Shown one piece after another: positions 8,934 through 17,627 of a stretch of DNA of 60,963 nt. Position 1 is the first letter of the stretch; every line of letters starts with the position of its first letter. Location of the stretch: contig NZ_DEXW01000031.1 of the NCBI RefSeq assembly GCF_002364335.1, positions 12,252 to 73,214 of the forward strand. The letters are read 5' to 3'. Position numbers and translations under genes: made by a program. The DNA comes from Winogradskyella sp. UBA3174 (GTDB lineage: Bacteria; Bacteroidota; Bacteroidia; Flavobacteriales; Flavobacteriaceae). The notes beneath the pieces are model-generated. The model saw only the letters and a program-made list of their open reading frames with translations, did no database searches and was not told where the DNA came from.

Positions 8934-8941
8934 CAAATTTA
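8934..8941 (-). promoter_or_regulatory. Candidate -7 box for transaldolase
   Basis: Leftward TAAATTTG, a complete match to TAnnTTTG, 38 bases upstream of the transaldolase ATG. The -33 element is not obvious at the expected distance. Confidence 0.4.
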
Positions 8942-9013
8942 CAACTAAACAAGAGGTCTATTTTAATATATTAATTAAAATATATTAACAACTTACTAAA
9001 AGGTGGTATTGTA

Positions 9014-9421
9014 CTACTCTAGTATAACCGTGTAAGTTTTGCTTGTACTATATTTACATAAAATTTCTGGCTCTTCATCTGTAAAAAGTCTAAAGGGGCC
9101 ATCTACAGTAACAAAGATAGTGATGTCAAAAGTACCTTTAACTTCTGGTGTGCCTTCAATACTTATAGTTCTAAAATTAACAAAATAATCTAGGCCCAAA
9201 GGTAAGTCTTCGACTTCAAAATAATAGTCGTAATCTTCATCTCTTGGTTCATTAATTATCTGAGCATTTAGGTCTACATAATAATAGCTTTCTGTTGAGC
9301 CAATAGGGAATTGTCTATTATCCAATTCTGGTTCTCTAGGAAAAATGCAACCTAAAAAATCATTACAACTAAAAAATAAAGTAAAACAAATGGGAACGAG
9401 TAAAAATCTATAAGTTTTCAT
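9014..9421 (-). CDS. Small lipoprotein of unknown function
   Basis: A 135-residue predicted lipoprotein starting at ATG 9421 (MKTYRFLLVPICFTLFFSC, lipobox cysteine at residue 19); an upstream in-frame TTG at 9436 is less likely. The rest is acidic and beta-rich, with LPLGLDYFVNFRTISIEGTP followed by VKGTFDITIFVTVDG, which resembles an immunoglobulin-like putative cadherin/He_PIG domain where GTP begins the last strands. Two extra cysteines (about residues 25 and 122) could form a disulfide in the periplasm. It lies between the transaldolase and an SDR gene, all leftward but with gaps, so it is probably transcribed separately or with the SDR gene 46 bases upstream. I do not recognise a specific family. 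Confidence 0.65.
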   Translation of the reverse strand: MKTYRFLLVPICFTLFFSCNDFLGCIFPREPELDNRQFPIGSTESYYYVDLNAQIINEPRDEDYDYYFEVEDLPLGLDYFVNFRTISIEGTPEVKGTFDITIFVTVDGPFRLFTDEEPEILCKYSTSKTYTVILE

Positions 9422-9467
9422 AAGCGCTAATTTCAAATTTAATACATCAAATAATGTACCATACTCT

Positions 9468-10271
9468 CTATAGCTTATAATGATTCATCAGCAATTTCTC
9501 ATAAACCTTATCTGGAAGAATGCGTTTTAAAACAATAGAGAGTTTTTGCATAAATGCACCTACTTTGTAGTGAGTCTTGGGGTTCTCAGTTTTAATAATA
9601 GTGTAAATTGCTTCAGCCATTTGTTTGGGATCACTACCTTCATCTACATGTTCATTCATCATTTTTAATGAACTTCCATATTTTACTTTATAAGGTGAAT
9701 CTTTCTTAACTGGAGCATGGTAACGACCTGCGGCAATATTAGTTGCAAAATCACCAGGAGCAACATTACACATGTTTATATTAAAATCTTTCAATTCCAT
9801 TCTAAAAGCTTCTGTAACTAATTCTAACGCGCCTTTGCTAGCACTATAAATACCTCTAAATGGTAAACCCATATAACCAGCTATGGAGGTTACATTAATA
9901 ATCAATCCAGAATTTTGAGCACGCATGGTGGGTAATACAGCTTTAATTACGTTAATCGGGCCAAAAAGATTGGTTTCAAAATTGCGTTTAATTTCTGCGT
10001 CAGGAATTTCCTCTATAGGTCCTGTAATACCTGATCCTGCGTTATTTATAAGTACATCTATTCTAGATTCAAACTTTAAAACTTCAGTAATACAAAGAGA
10101 AATAGTATTAATCTTTGTTACATCGAGCGCAACGATAGGAAATTTACTATTTGGATAATTATTTGGGTTTCGACTTGTACCATAGACTTTAAAACCTTTG
10201 GTTTGAAGATACTCACCGACTGATTTTCCAATTCCTGAAGATCCACCTGTTATTAAAACGACTTTAGACAT
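9468..10271 (-). CDS. Short-chain dehydrogenase/reductase (SDR)
   Basis: A 267-residue classical SDR. The NAD(P)-binding loop is TGGSSGIG (residues 8-15), followed by the NNAG motif (INNAGSG), a catalytic serine in NVTSIAG and the YSASK tyrosine-lysine pair (YSASKGALE). An arginine in YGTSRNP after the second strand favours NADPH. After the core there is a C-terminal extension (HYKVGAFMQKLSIVLKRILP) that resembles SDRs acting on lipidic or retinol-like substrates, but the substrate cannot be told from sequence. It starts at ATG 10271, with the SRP RNA gene upstream on the same strand. The 148 bases between them carry no gene. Confidence 0.9.
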   Translation of the reverse strand: MSKVVLITGGSSGIGKSVGEYLQTKGFKVYGTSRNPNNYPNSKFPIVALDVTKINTISLCITEVLKFESRIDVLINNAGSGITGPIEEIPDAEIKRNFETNLFGPINVIKAVLPTMRAQNSGLIINVTSIAGYMGLPFRGIYSASKGALELVTEAFRMELKDFNINMCNVAPGDFATNIAAGRYHAPVKKDSPYKVKYGSSLKMMNEHVDEGSDPKQMAEAIYTIIKTENPKTHYKVGAFMQKLSIVLKRILPDKVYEKLLMNHYKL

Positions 10272-10419
10272 AATGCTTAATAAATTATAATATCGAAAAA
10301 TACAAATTCCAAAATTAGTAGAACTTGTAATGAAATATCACGCTTCTTTGAAATGTATAAAACCAAAAAAATCTCGATTCGCCAAGGCTTTCAAGATTTG
10401 AGTTTTTTACAAAAAAAAA

Positions 10420-10513
10420 GGCAAGCTACCTACATCACACTGCTACGACCATTTACCTTTGCTGCGTTCCCGCCCTGGAGGATTCAACAGGAGCTAGTTG
10501 TGTAGGACTTGCC
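10420..10513 (-). ncRNA. ffs: Small bacterial signal recognition particle RNA (4.5S type)
   Basis: Read leftward, a roughly 94-base RNA begins GGCAAGTCCTACACA and ends GTGTGATGTAGGTAGCTTGCC, so its two ends pair into one long hairpin. The apical region contains CAGGGCGGGAACGCAGCAAA and AGGTAA, the conserved symmetric and asymmetric loop sequences that bind Ffh (compare CAGGTC-CGGAAGGAAGCAGCC in E. coli). A GAA-containing tetraloop (GGAA) caps the helix. A run of nine T follows the 3' end directly and acts as terminator together with the terminal stem. It is the RNA of the co-translational protein-targeting particle. A near-perfect promoter lies immediately upstream. Confidence 0.93.
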
Positions 10514-10518
10514 AGCTG

Positions 10519-10548
10519 CAAAGATACAATCTTTTCATACTTTTACAA
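10519..10548 (-). promoter_or_regulatory. Canonical Bacteroidota promoter of the SRP RNA
   Basis: Read leftward: TTG (10546-10548), 19 bases, then TATCTTTG (10519-10526). Box sequences and spacing fit the consensus exactly, and the RNA would start about six bases after the -7 box, at the GGCAAG that closes the terminal stem. Confidence 0.88.
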
Positions 10549-10613
10549 TCATTTAACAATCATTTTTAAACTGAATTTTATTTAATAACTTGCCGTAAAA
10601 TTGAAATATCATT

Positions 10614-11633
10614 ATGCACTTATCTAAATATATAATTTTCACTTGTTTATGCCTATTATTAACTAACTGTGACGACCATAAAAAAACAGGATTCTCAATA
10701 AAAACGAATGTAAAATCAATAACGCTTGGTGATACATTAAGTCTATCTATTAATAATCCCAATAAACTTGAGATTATTAATGTAACCTATAAATTTGACA
10801 ATAACCTTTTTAAAAACAACTCTGCAGTTAACAATGTGCGACTTGGTGCTAAAGAAATCACAGCAATTATAAGTTACGATGATAAAACGGAAACAATTTC
10901 TAAACTAATTACTGTTTATAATAATGTTATTCCTTCTAAATATACTTATGAAGTCGTGAATACCTATCCTCATGATATGTCCTCTTACACCCAAGGTTTA
11001 GAATTCTATAACGGTGAACTTTATGAAAGCACAGGTCAAAAAACAGAATCTAAATTAAGACGCATAAATTTTGAGACTGGTGAAGTTCTTAAAAACCTAA
11101 ATTTAGAAGACAGGTACTTTGGTGAAGGGCTTACTATACTTAATGATAAAATCTACCACCTTACTTGGCAATCTAAAACAGGTTTTGTTTATAATGTAGA
11201 TACTTTTGAAAAATTAAGCAGCTTCAAATACGGCAAAAGTAAAGAGGGTTGGGGGTTTTGTAACGATAGGAAAAAGCTTTACAAATCGGATGGTACAGAA
11301 AAAATCTGGTTATTAAATCCAGAAAACCTTACTGAAGAAAGTTATATAGAAGTTTACACTGAAAAAGGAAAAATACCAAGCCTTAACGAGCTAGAATGGA
11401 TTAACGGCAAAATATTTGCGAATATCTACCAACGAAACGGAGTTGTAATTATTAATCCAAAAAATGGTGGTGTTGAAGGTGTTATAGATTTTGAACCACT
11501 TAAAAAACTAGTTACACAGCACGATGAACTCGATGTTTTAAACGGCATTGCTTATCACCCAGAACGTCAAACAATTTTTGTAACTGGTAAAAATTGGGAT
11601 AAACTATTTGAAGTTACGATAAAGAAACAATAG
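10614..11633 (+). CDS. Glutaminyl-peptide cyclotransferase (glutamine cyclotransferase family), lipoprotein
   Basis: A 339-residue predicted lipoprotein (MHLSKYIIFTCLCLLLTNC, cysteine at residue 19). After a short beta-rich N-terminal domain (to about residue 100) the protein carries the five-bladed propeller of plant-type glutaminyl cyclases: YTQGLEFYNGELYESTGQ, FGEGLTILNDKIYHLTWQ, GWGFCNDRKKLYKSDGTEKI, LNELEWINGKIFANIYQ and LNGIAYHPERQTIFVTGKNW. These are the family's characteristic blade motifs. The enzyme converts N-terminal glutamine into pyroglutamate in exported proteins. It starts about 100 bases after the SRP RNA promoter on the opposite strand. Confidence 0.93.
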   Translation: MHLSKYIIFTCLCLLLTNCDDHKKTGFSIKTNVKSITLGDTLSLSINNPNKLEIINVTYKFDNNLFKNNSAVNNVRLGAKEITAIISYDDKTETISKLITVYNNVIPSKYTYEVVNTYPHDMSSYTQGLEFYNGELYESTGQKTESKLRRINFETGEVLKNLNLEDRYFGEGLTILNDKIYHLTWQSKTGFVYNVDTFEKLSSFKYGKSKEGWGFCNDRKKLYKSDGTEKIWLLNPENLTEESYIEVYTEKGKIPSLNELEWINGKIFANIYQRNGVVIINPKNGGVEGVIDFEPLKKLVTQHDELDVLNGIAYHPERQTIFVTGKNWDKLFEVTIKKQ

Positions 11634-11677
11634 GCGAAGTGTAATTAAGATGTCTATCTAAACATTCCATTTATTTA

Positions 11678-12067
11678 ATGCAAATATTCAAAAAAACGAT
11701 TACCGTTTCAAAAAAAGACTTAGATGATCTTAACCACGTTAATAATGTGCGTTATGTACAATGGGTTCAAGATATTGCCAAAGAGCATTGGCTAACCTAT
11801 GTTTCAAAAGAGATTTTAAATACTTATTCTTGGTTTTTGGTAAATCATTTTATTGAATATAAAAGTCAGGCATTACTGGGTGATAAACTGCTTATAAAAA
11901 CATTTGTTCCAAAAGTTGAAGGAGTGAGTACTATTAGACACGTAGAAATTACAAATGCCAAAACAGAGCAACTCATCGTTAGTTCTAAAGCAAAATGGTG
12001 CTTAATAGATTCCCAAACGCAACGACCTAGTAGAATAACAAATGAGATTGCAGAACTCTTTAAGTAA
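11678..12067 (+). CDS. Acyl-CoA thioesterase, 4HBT hotdog family
   Basis: A 129-residue single hotdog-fold protein. The N-terminal signature DLDDLNHVNNVRYVQWVQDI matches the 4-hydroxybenzoyl-CoA/YbgC-like thioesterases, in which an aspartate or the NHVNN segment near the helix start forms the active site. It probably hydrolyses acyl-CoA or acyl-ACP in the cytoplasm; the chain length is not predictable. It begins 44 bases after the glutamine cyclotransferase stop codon and may be co-transcribed with it. Confidence 0.85.
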   Translation: MQIFKKTITVSKKDLDDLNHVNNVRYVQWVQDIAKEHWLTYVSKEILNTYSWFLVNHFIEYKSQALLGDKLLIKTFVPKVEGVSTIRHVEITNAKTEQLIVSSKAKWCLIDSQTQRPSRITNEIAELFK

Positions 12068-12175
12068 CAATTCATACTATTTCAAAGTAGAAAGGGTCTA
12101 TAAGGTTAAAGTTTTTTTAATGTTTTATGTTACTTAGATAGAAAAACCTTTCTTTAAAGTAACAATCAACTAACA

Positions 12176-12943
12176 ATGCGACTATTATTAATATTAGTGC
12201 TATGCTTAAGCTTATCTTTTACAACAAGCGCACAAACCTTAAATGGTAAAGTTTACGATGCCACTACCACCGTAAATGGCATAAAAATTTTCAATAAAAC
12301 ACAAAAGAGACTCACTGCAACTGATAAAGAAGGAAACTTTGATATTATTGCTAAAGTAAATGATACCATCGTTTTCGAATCTTTATTTCATCATCCTAAA
12401 GCGGTTGTTTTAAGATCTTATCATTTTAATGAAATAGCTGTTTTTGAGCTAAAAAAACTAATTAACGAACTCGATGAAGTTGAAATAAAAGCAGAACCAA
12501 AACAGCCTGTATTTAAAGTAGAAACTTATAATACAGAACTTAAAAATATAATTGCTGAAGACATTAAACGAAATCCAGAAAAATACCAGTCTGCAGGTGC
12601 TACTTATGGTGTTGATTTTATCTATTTAATCGGTCAAATAGGAAAACTTTTTAAGAGTAAAAAATCAAAATACAGAAAAAACTATAAGCCAATATCCTAT
12701 GAGCAGCTAGATTCCTTAACAATAAAAAGCTACCTTTTTAATGATAATCTCTTCACTAAAGACTTAAAAATACCACTTCAAAATAAATATTTATTTTTTG
12801 AGTTTATTGAAGCTAAGCAGATAAGTTCAGAATTACTTTTAGAAAAGAATAAGATGCAACTACTAGATAAATTAGTAGTAAATAGTCAGCTGTTTATAAT
12901 TCTTTTAGAACAATACGGTAATCAAAAGAAAATAAAAGACTAA
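12176..12943 (+). CDS. Exported protein with carboxypeptidase-like regulatory domain
   Basis: A 255-residue protein with a signal peptide (MRLLLILVLCLSLSFTTSAQ). The first 75 mature residues (LNGKVYDATTTVNGIKIFN ... ATDKEGNFDIIAKVNDTIVF) form the carboxypeptidase D regulatory-like beta-sandwich that is common in Bacteroidota surface proteins. The rest is charged and helical, without a recognised domain and without a TonB-receptor barrel. In Flavobacteriaceae such stand-alone proteins are conserved but of unknown role. It is preceded by a 108-base gap from the thioesterase gene. Confidence 0.7.
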   Translation: MRLLLILVLCLSLSFTTSAQTLNGKVYDATTTVNGIKIFNKTQKRLTATDKEGNFDIIAKVNDTIVFESLFHHPKAVVLRSYHFNEIAVFELKKLINELDEVEIKAEPKQPVFKVETYNTELKNIIAEDIKRNPEKYQSAGATYGVDFIYLIGQIGKLFKSKKSKYRKNYKPISYEQLDSLTIKSYLFNDNLFTKDLKIPLQNKYLFFEFIEAKQISSELLLEKNKMQLLDKLVVNSQLFIILLEQYGNQKKIKD

Positions 12944-13026
12944 CGCTTTAGACTATAATTCTCTTGATACATAATAAATCCTAACTTCAAAAGTTATATT
13001 TTTAGCCCTAATTATAATTATCTCTT

Positions 13027-14601
13027 ATGAAGCAATTGCTATCATTCTTTATTTGTTTAGGAGTCTTACTATTTTGGAGTTCTTGTCGTAATGATTTTGA
13101 ATTTTCCCAAAGCACTGGTAATTTAGAATTTGCTAGAGATACCGTCTATTTAGATACCGTTTTTACAAATATTGGTTCGAGCACCTACAATCTAAAAGTT
13201 TATAATCGTAGTGATGATGATATCGTTATTCCTACAATTCAATTAGAAAATGGTACTAATTCATTTTACAGAATGAATGTAGATGGCACTACTGGTTTAG
13301 AAGGAGCACAAGAAGGTAAGTTTTTTGAAGATATAGAATTATTAGCTAACGATAGTTTATTCATTTTTATTGAAACCACTATAGATATTGAATCACTTTC
13401 TGCTTCAGACACGCAATTTTTGTATACAGATCGTATATTATTTGATTCTGGTAGCAATCAACAAGGTATAGATTTAGTAACCTTAGTAAAAGATGCTGTT
13501 TTTATCTATCCAAATAGAGATGCAACAACAGAAATTATAGAAACCTTAACTTTTGATGTTGATGGTGATGGTTCACCAGATGAAACCACATTGCAAGGCC
13601 GTTTTTTAGAAGACACAGAACTCACATTTACTAATGAAAAGCCTTATGTTATTTATGGATATGCTGGTGTAGGTGCAGGTCAAACATTAACTATGGAAGC
13701 TGGTACACGTGTATATTTTCATTCTGAGTCTGGTATTATAATTACAAACAGTGGAACCCTTAATATTAATGGAGCACTAAGTACAGATCAAGATCTTTTA
13801 GAAAACGAAGTTATTTTAGAAGGTGACCGTTTAGAGCCTTTATTCACTGATGTTCCTGGCCAATGGGGAACTATTTGGTTATTTAATGGTAGCGAAAATA
13901 ACACGATTAATTATGCAACTATTAAAAATGCAACTATAGGAATTTTAAGCGAAGGAAACCAGGACGCAACTGAACCTAAACTCACAATTTCAAATTCTCA
14001 GATATATAATTCTAGTAGCTTTGGTATTTTAGGAAGAGCAACTTCTATTACTGGAGAAAATGTAGTTATAAATAACTCTGGTCAATCCTCTTTTGCAGGT
14101 ACAGCTGGTGGAAGATACAATTTTACACATTCTACAATAGCAAATTACTGGAACAGTAGTTTTAGACAATTCCCTTCCCTTCTACTCAATGATTTTATCT
14201 TACAGTCAGATGGTTCAGTGGTTACTAATAGTTTAGAGGAAGCTAATTTTACAAATTGTATTATCTATGGAAATGATAATCCTGAATTTATTTTAGAACA
14301 AGAAGGAGATGACTTTAATTTTAAATTTACCAATTGCTTATTACGATTTGATAGTGACAATTTAGAGGGAACTACGAACTACAATTTCGATGATATTCTA
14401 TTCTATGAAAATAATCGCTTTAACCAAAACCCAAGTTTTGAAGACGCTTTTGAGAACTTAATGCGTATTAGTGACGATTCTGGCGCAAATGGCAGAGCTC
14501 TATCCTTAATACCTGCAGGAACTGATATTTTAGGCAACATTAGAGGTGATGGTGTAGAACCAGATTGCGGTGCTTACGAGAGTATTGTTTTTGAAGATTA
14601 A
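13027..14601 (+). CDS. Right-handed beta-helix lipoprotein
   Basis: A 524-residue predicted lipoprotein (MKQLLSFFICLGVLLFWSSC, cysteine at residue 20). Residues about 40-160 resemble an Ig-like domain (DTVYLDTVFTNIGSSTYNLK). From about residue 210 onward it has repeated beta-helix turns: LTMEAGTRVYFHSESGIIIT, NTINYATIKNATIGILSEG, KLTISNSQIYNSSSFGI, NVVINNSG, ANFTNCIIYGN, FKFTNCLLRFD. A CGAYE ending close to the stop is typical of pectate-lyase-like parallel beta-helix proteins of Bacteroidota. No catalytic site is evident, so it may be a surface or adhesive protein rather than a lyase. Confidence 0.78.
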   Translation: MKQLLSFFICLGVLLFWSSCRNDFEFSQSTGNLEFARDTVYLDTVFTNIGSSTYNLKVYNRSDDDIVIPTIQLENGTNSFYRMNVDGTTGLEGAQEGKFFEDIELLANDSLFIFIETTIDIESLSASDTQFLYTDRILFDSGSNQQGIDLVTLVKDAVFIYPNRDATTEIIETLTFDVDGDGSPDETTLQGRFLEDTELTFTNEKPYVIYGYAGVGAGQTLTMEAGTRVYFHSESGIIITNSGTLNINGALSTDQDLLENEVILEGDRLEPLFTDVPGQWGTIWLFNGSENNTINYATIKNATIGILSEGNQDATEPKLTISNSQIYNSSSFGILGRATSITGENVVINNSGQSSFAGTAGGRYNFTHSTIANYWNSSFRQFPSLLLNDFILQSDGSVVTNSLEEANFTNCIIYGNDNPEFILEQEGDDFNFKFTNCLLRFDSDNLEGTTNYNFDDILFYENNRFNQNPSFEDAFENLMRISDDSGANGRALSLIPAGTDILGNIRGDGVEPDCGAYESIVFED

Positions 14602-14608
14602 AAAACAC

Positions 14609-14851
14609 ATGTTTTTGAAACAAAAACTAAATTATTTAAAGTTTTTAATTGAAATCGCCAAATACTTATGGCCAATATTTAATGGCTTAGTAGCACTACC
14701 CTATTTTATTGCAGTAATCGCAAAAATAAGTCGTCCAGAAGTCAATAATTTACCAACAGATTATCTCATCGTAATTGGCATAATTTTATTAGTGTCAATA
14801 GTTCTAAATCGTTTATGGATTTTAAAACTAAGAAAAAGCCTTTCAAACTAA
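14609..14851 (+). CDS. Small two-helix membrane protein
   Basis: An 80-residue basic protein with two predicted membrane helices (about residues 19-35, WPIFNGLVALPYFIAVIA, and 47-65, YLIVIGIILLVSIVLN). The ATG at 14609 is preferred, eight bases after the stop of the beta-helix gene; a GTG inside that gene (14570) is possible but would overlap it. Family not recognised. The close spacing suggests co-transcription, and a terminator overlaps its last codons. Confidence 0.55.
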   Translation: MFLKQKLNYLKFLIEIAKYLWPIFNGLVALPYFIAVIAKISRPEVNNLPTDYLIVIGIILLVSIVLNRLWILKLRKSLSN

Positions 14852-14868
14852 ATTGAAAGGCTTTTTTT
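14833..14868. terminator. Bidirectional terminator between the small membrane protein gene and glyA
   Basis: A 14-base perfect stem (AAAAAGCCTTTCAA with TTGAAAGGCTTTTT) and 6-base loop, with T runs on both transcripts. The left arm overlaps the last codons of the upstream gene. Confidence 0.85.
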
Positions 14869-14887
14869 GTATAAATAGAATATAGTA

Positions 14888-16162
14888 TTAAGCTGTAAAC
14901 AATGGTCTACCTCCCATTAAGTTATTCACTTTTTTAGCAACACCTTCTAAAACAGTTTCGTTATTGTGGTTATTAATAACTTCATCAATTAAATCTACAA
15001 CATAAGACATATCATTTTCTTTTAAACCTCTGGTTGTAATAGCAGGTGTGCCCACTCTAATACCTGAAGTTACAAATGGTGATTCGGTATCAAACGGTAC
15101 CATGTTTTTATTAACCGTAATATCGGCTTTTACTAAAGCATTTTCAGCATCTTTACCTGTTATGTTCTTATTTCTAAGATCAATAAGCATCATGTGATTA
15201 TCTGTTCCGCCAGAAATTAAATCGTAATTTTTAATTACAAAAGCTTTTGCCATGGCGTCTGCATTATGCTTTACTTGTAACATATAATGCATAAACTCAT
15301 CTGTTAATGCTTCTCCAAAAGCAATGGCTTTAGCTCCAATAGCATGCATTAATGGTCCACCTTGGTTTCCTGGAAAAATACCAGAATCTAATAGCCCTGA
15401 CATTTTACGTAGGTTTCCATTTTTTAGTTTTAAACCAAATGGGTTTTCAAAGTTTTCGCCCATCATTATCATTCCACCACGCGGTCCACGTAGTGTTTTG
15501 TGGGTTGTAGTTGTTACAATATGGCAATGCGGTAATGGGTCATTTAAAATACCTTTTGCGATTAATCCAGAAGGATGAGAAATATCACCTAATAAAATAG
15601 CACCAACACTATCAGCAACTTCTCTAAACTTAGCAAAATCCATATCTCTAGAGTAAGCAGAAGCACCAGCTATAATCAATTTTGGCTTTTCTTGTTGCGC
15701 AACATCATTCAGCATATCATAATCAATAAGACCCGTATCTTTTTTTACACCATAAAATTTAGGGTTATACAACTTACCAGAAAAATTAACCGGAGAGCCA
15801 TGAGTTAAATGGCCTCCATGAGATAAATCAAAACCAAGAATAGTATCACCAGGTTTTAAACACGCATGGTAAACAGCTGTATTTGCTTGGCTTCCAGAAT
15901 GTGGTTGCACATTAGCATAAGCTGCGCCGAATAAAGTTTTAGCACGCTCTATTGCAATAGTCTCTACTTCATCAACAACTTCACAGCCTCCATAATAACG
16001 CTTACCAGGATAACCTTCAGCATATTTATTAGTCAATACAGAACCTGTAGCTTCCATTACTTGGTCACTTACAAAATTTTCTGATGCTATAAGTTCTATA
16101 CCATCAGTTTGGCGTTCTCTTTCAGCTTGTATGAGTTCAAAAATTTGTTCGTCGCGTTGCAT
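14888..16162 (-). CDS. glyA: Serine hydroxymethyltransferase
   Basis: A 424-residue PLP enzyme of fold type I that interconverts serine and glycine with tetrahydrofolate, the main source of one-carbon units. Visible motifs are ELIASENFVS near the N-terminus, YPGKRYYGG, the PLP-lysine region VTTTTHKTLRGPRGGMIMMG (the lysine after TTTH) and DISHPSGLIAKG. Length is as expected. The start is ATG 16162. Its upstream region is shared with the divergent fumarylacetoacetase gene. A leftward TATTTTTG box lies at 16188-16195. Confidence 0.97.
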   Translation of the reverse strand: MQRDEQIFELIQAERERQTDGIELIASENFVSDQVMEATGSVLTNKYAEGYPGKRYYGGCEVVDEVETIAIERAKTLFGAAYANVQPHSGSQANTAVYHACLKPGDTILGFDLSHGGHLTHGSPVNFSGKLYNPKFYGVKKDTGLIDYDMLNDVAQQEKPKLIIAGASAYSRDMDFAKFREVADSVGAILLGDISHPSGLIAKGILNDPLPHCHIVTTTTHKTLRGPRGGMIMMGENFENPFGLKLKNGNLRKMSGLLDSGIFPGNQGGPLMHAIGAKAIAFGEALTDEFMHYMLQVKHNADAMAKAFVIKNYDLISGGTDNHMMLIDLRNKNITGKDAENALVKADITVNKNMVPFDTESPFVTSGIRVGTPAITTRGLKENDMSYVVDLIDEVINNHNNETVLEGVAKKVNNLMGGRPLFTA

Positions 16163-16187
16163 AAATAAAGTCTTTGTTAAATGAATA

Positions 16188-16195
16188 CAAAAATA
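16188..16195 (-). promoter_or_regulatory. Candidate -7 box for glyA
   Basis: Leftward TATTTTTG, matching TAnnTTTG, 25 bases upstream of the glyA ATG. The -33 element is weak. Confidence 0.4.
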
Positions 16196-16228
16196 GTGAA
16201 TACATTAGTTTAAATATTAAAAAACGTG

Positions 16229-16236
16229 TAGATTTG
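16229..16236 (+). promoter_or_regulatory. Candidate -7 box for fumarylacetoacetase
   Basis: TAGATTTG, a full match to TAnnTTTG, 37 bases before the ATG at 16274. TTAG at 16205-16208 lies 20 bases upstream and could be the -33 element. Confidence 0.45.
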
Positions 16237-16273
16237 ATTAGAAATTAATGAACATTTAATCAACAATTATAAT

Positions 16274-17566
16274 ATGCCATTATCAGCTAATAATCCAGAC
16301 AGAATTTCATGGTTACACGTTAACAAAGATTCAGATTTCCCTATTCAAAATATTCCTTTTGGTGTTTTCTTAACTAGAGACGACATTATTACTATTGGTA
16401 CAAGAATAGGCGATACTGCAATTGATCTTGGCGCATTACATCAATTAGGTTATTTTGAAGGTATTCCACTAACTGATGATATCTTTTTACAAGATACTTT
16501 AAATGATTTTATCGCGGATGGTAGAAAAACATGGCGTTTAGTTAGAGACAGAATTGCTCAGATTTTTGATATTGATAATGATAAATTAAAAAACAACAAT
16601 CCTCATAAAGAAACGATTCTATTTCGTTTAGATGAGATTGAAATGAAATTACCAATTCAAGTTGGTGATTATACAGATTTTTATGCCAGTAAAGAGCATG
16701 CTACTAACGTAGGTACCATGTTTAGAGATCCTGAAAATGCATTGTTACCTAATTGGGTGCATATGCCTGTAGGTTATCACGGTCGTAGTTCTTCTATTAT
16801 TTCATCAGGAATTCCTATACATCGTCCACAGGGACAAACGATGCCAGAAGGTGCAGATAAACCAATTTTTGGACCATCACGCTTAGTAGATTTTGAATTA
16901 GAAATGGCATTTATTACAACAGATGCTAATGATTTAGGTGAACCAATTCCTATTAACGAAGCGGAAGAATATATTTTTGGTTTGGTTTTATTCAACGATT
17001 GGTCTGCGAGAGATATACAGAAATGGGAATATGTACCATTAGGTCCTTTCTTGGGTAAAAGCTTTGCATCGTCAATGTCACCTTGGATTGTAACATTAGA
17101 TGCTTTAGAACCTTTTAGAACAGAGAGTCCTAAGCAAACTCCTAAACCGTTAAAGTATCTTCAAACCAAAGGAAAAAAGAGTTTTGATATTAATTTAGAA
17201 GTAGGCATACAACCAAAAGGAGCAAAAGAGACGACGGTTTGTAACTCTAACTTTAAGCATATGTATTGGAACATGTCTCAGCAGTTAGCACATCATACGG
17301 TAAATGGATGTCCTGTTAATTCAGGTGATATGATGGGTAGTGGAACAATCTCTGGTCCAACGGAAGGCTCATATGGTTCAATGCTAGAGTTATCTTGGAA
17401 AGGTACTAAATCACTAAAAATGAAAGATGGGAGTGAACGCAAATTTATTAATGATAACGATACGGTAATTATGCGAGGCTATTGCGAGAGAGATGGAACA
17501 CGTATTGGTTTTGGCTCTGTTAAAACACAATTATTACCTGTTTTTAATCCTAAAAAGAAGAAATAA
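16274..17566 (+). CDS. fahA: Fumarylacetoacetase
   Basis: A 430-residue protein that performs the last step of tyrosine/phenylalanine catabolism, hydrolysing fumarylacetoacetate to fumarate and acetoacetate. It has the N-terminal FAH domain (to about residue 120) and the catalytic C-terminal domain: DFYASKEHATNVG, the catalytic-histidine region PVGYHGRSSSII, LDFELEMAF-type metal residues (VDFELEMAFI), FNDWSARDIQKWEYVPLGPF and GMMGSG-type loop (SGDMMGSGTISGP). The start codon is ATG 16274. No other tyrosine-degradation gene is next to it. Confidence 0.96.
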   Translation: MPLSANNPDRISWLHVNKDSDFPIQNIPFGVFLTRDDIITIGTRIGDTAIDLGALHQLGYFEGIPLTDDIFLQDTLNDFIADGRKTWRLVRDRIAQIFDIDNDKLKNNNPHKETILFRLDEIEMKLPIQVGDYTDFYASKEHATNVGTMFRDPENALLPNWVHMPVGYHGRSSSIISSGIPIHRPQGQTMPEGADKPIFGPSRLVDFELEMAFITTDANDLGEPIPINEAEEYIFGLVLFNDWSARDIQKWEYVPLGPFLGKSFASSMSPWIVTLDALEPFRTESPKQTPKPLKYLQTKGKKSFDINLEVGIQPKGAKETTVCNSNFKHMYWNMSQQLAHHTVNGCPVNSGDMMGSGTISGPTEGSYGSMLELSWKGTKSLKMKDGSERKFINDNDTVIMRGYCERDGTRIGFGSVKTQLLPVFNPKKKK

Positions 17567-17584
17567 TAATATTTTACTATTTAG

Positions 17585-17627
17585 AAATAAAGAAGCTCGT
17601 GATTCATAATTACGAGCTTCTTTATTT
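17585..17627. terminator. Bidirectional 16-bp hairpin
   Basis: AAATAAAGAAGCTCGT (17585-17600) pairs perfectly with 17612-17627 around an 11-base loop, between the converging fumarylacetoacetase and RluA-type genes. The flanks are T-rich on both transcripts. Confidence 0.82.

Noticed and set aside
13027..14601. Calling the beta-helix lipoprotein a pectate lyase
   Set aside because: Only the fold repeats are seen; no calcium or catalytic arginine signature can be pointed out.
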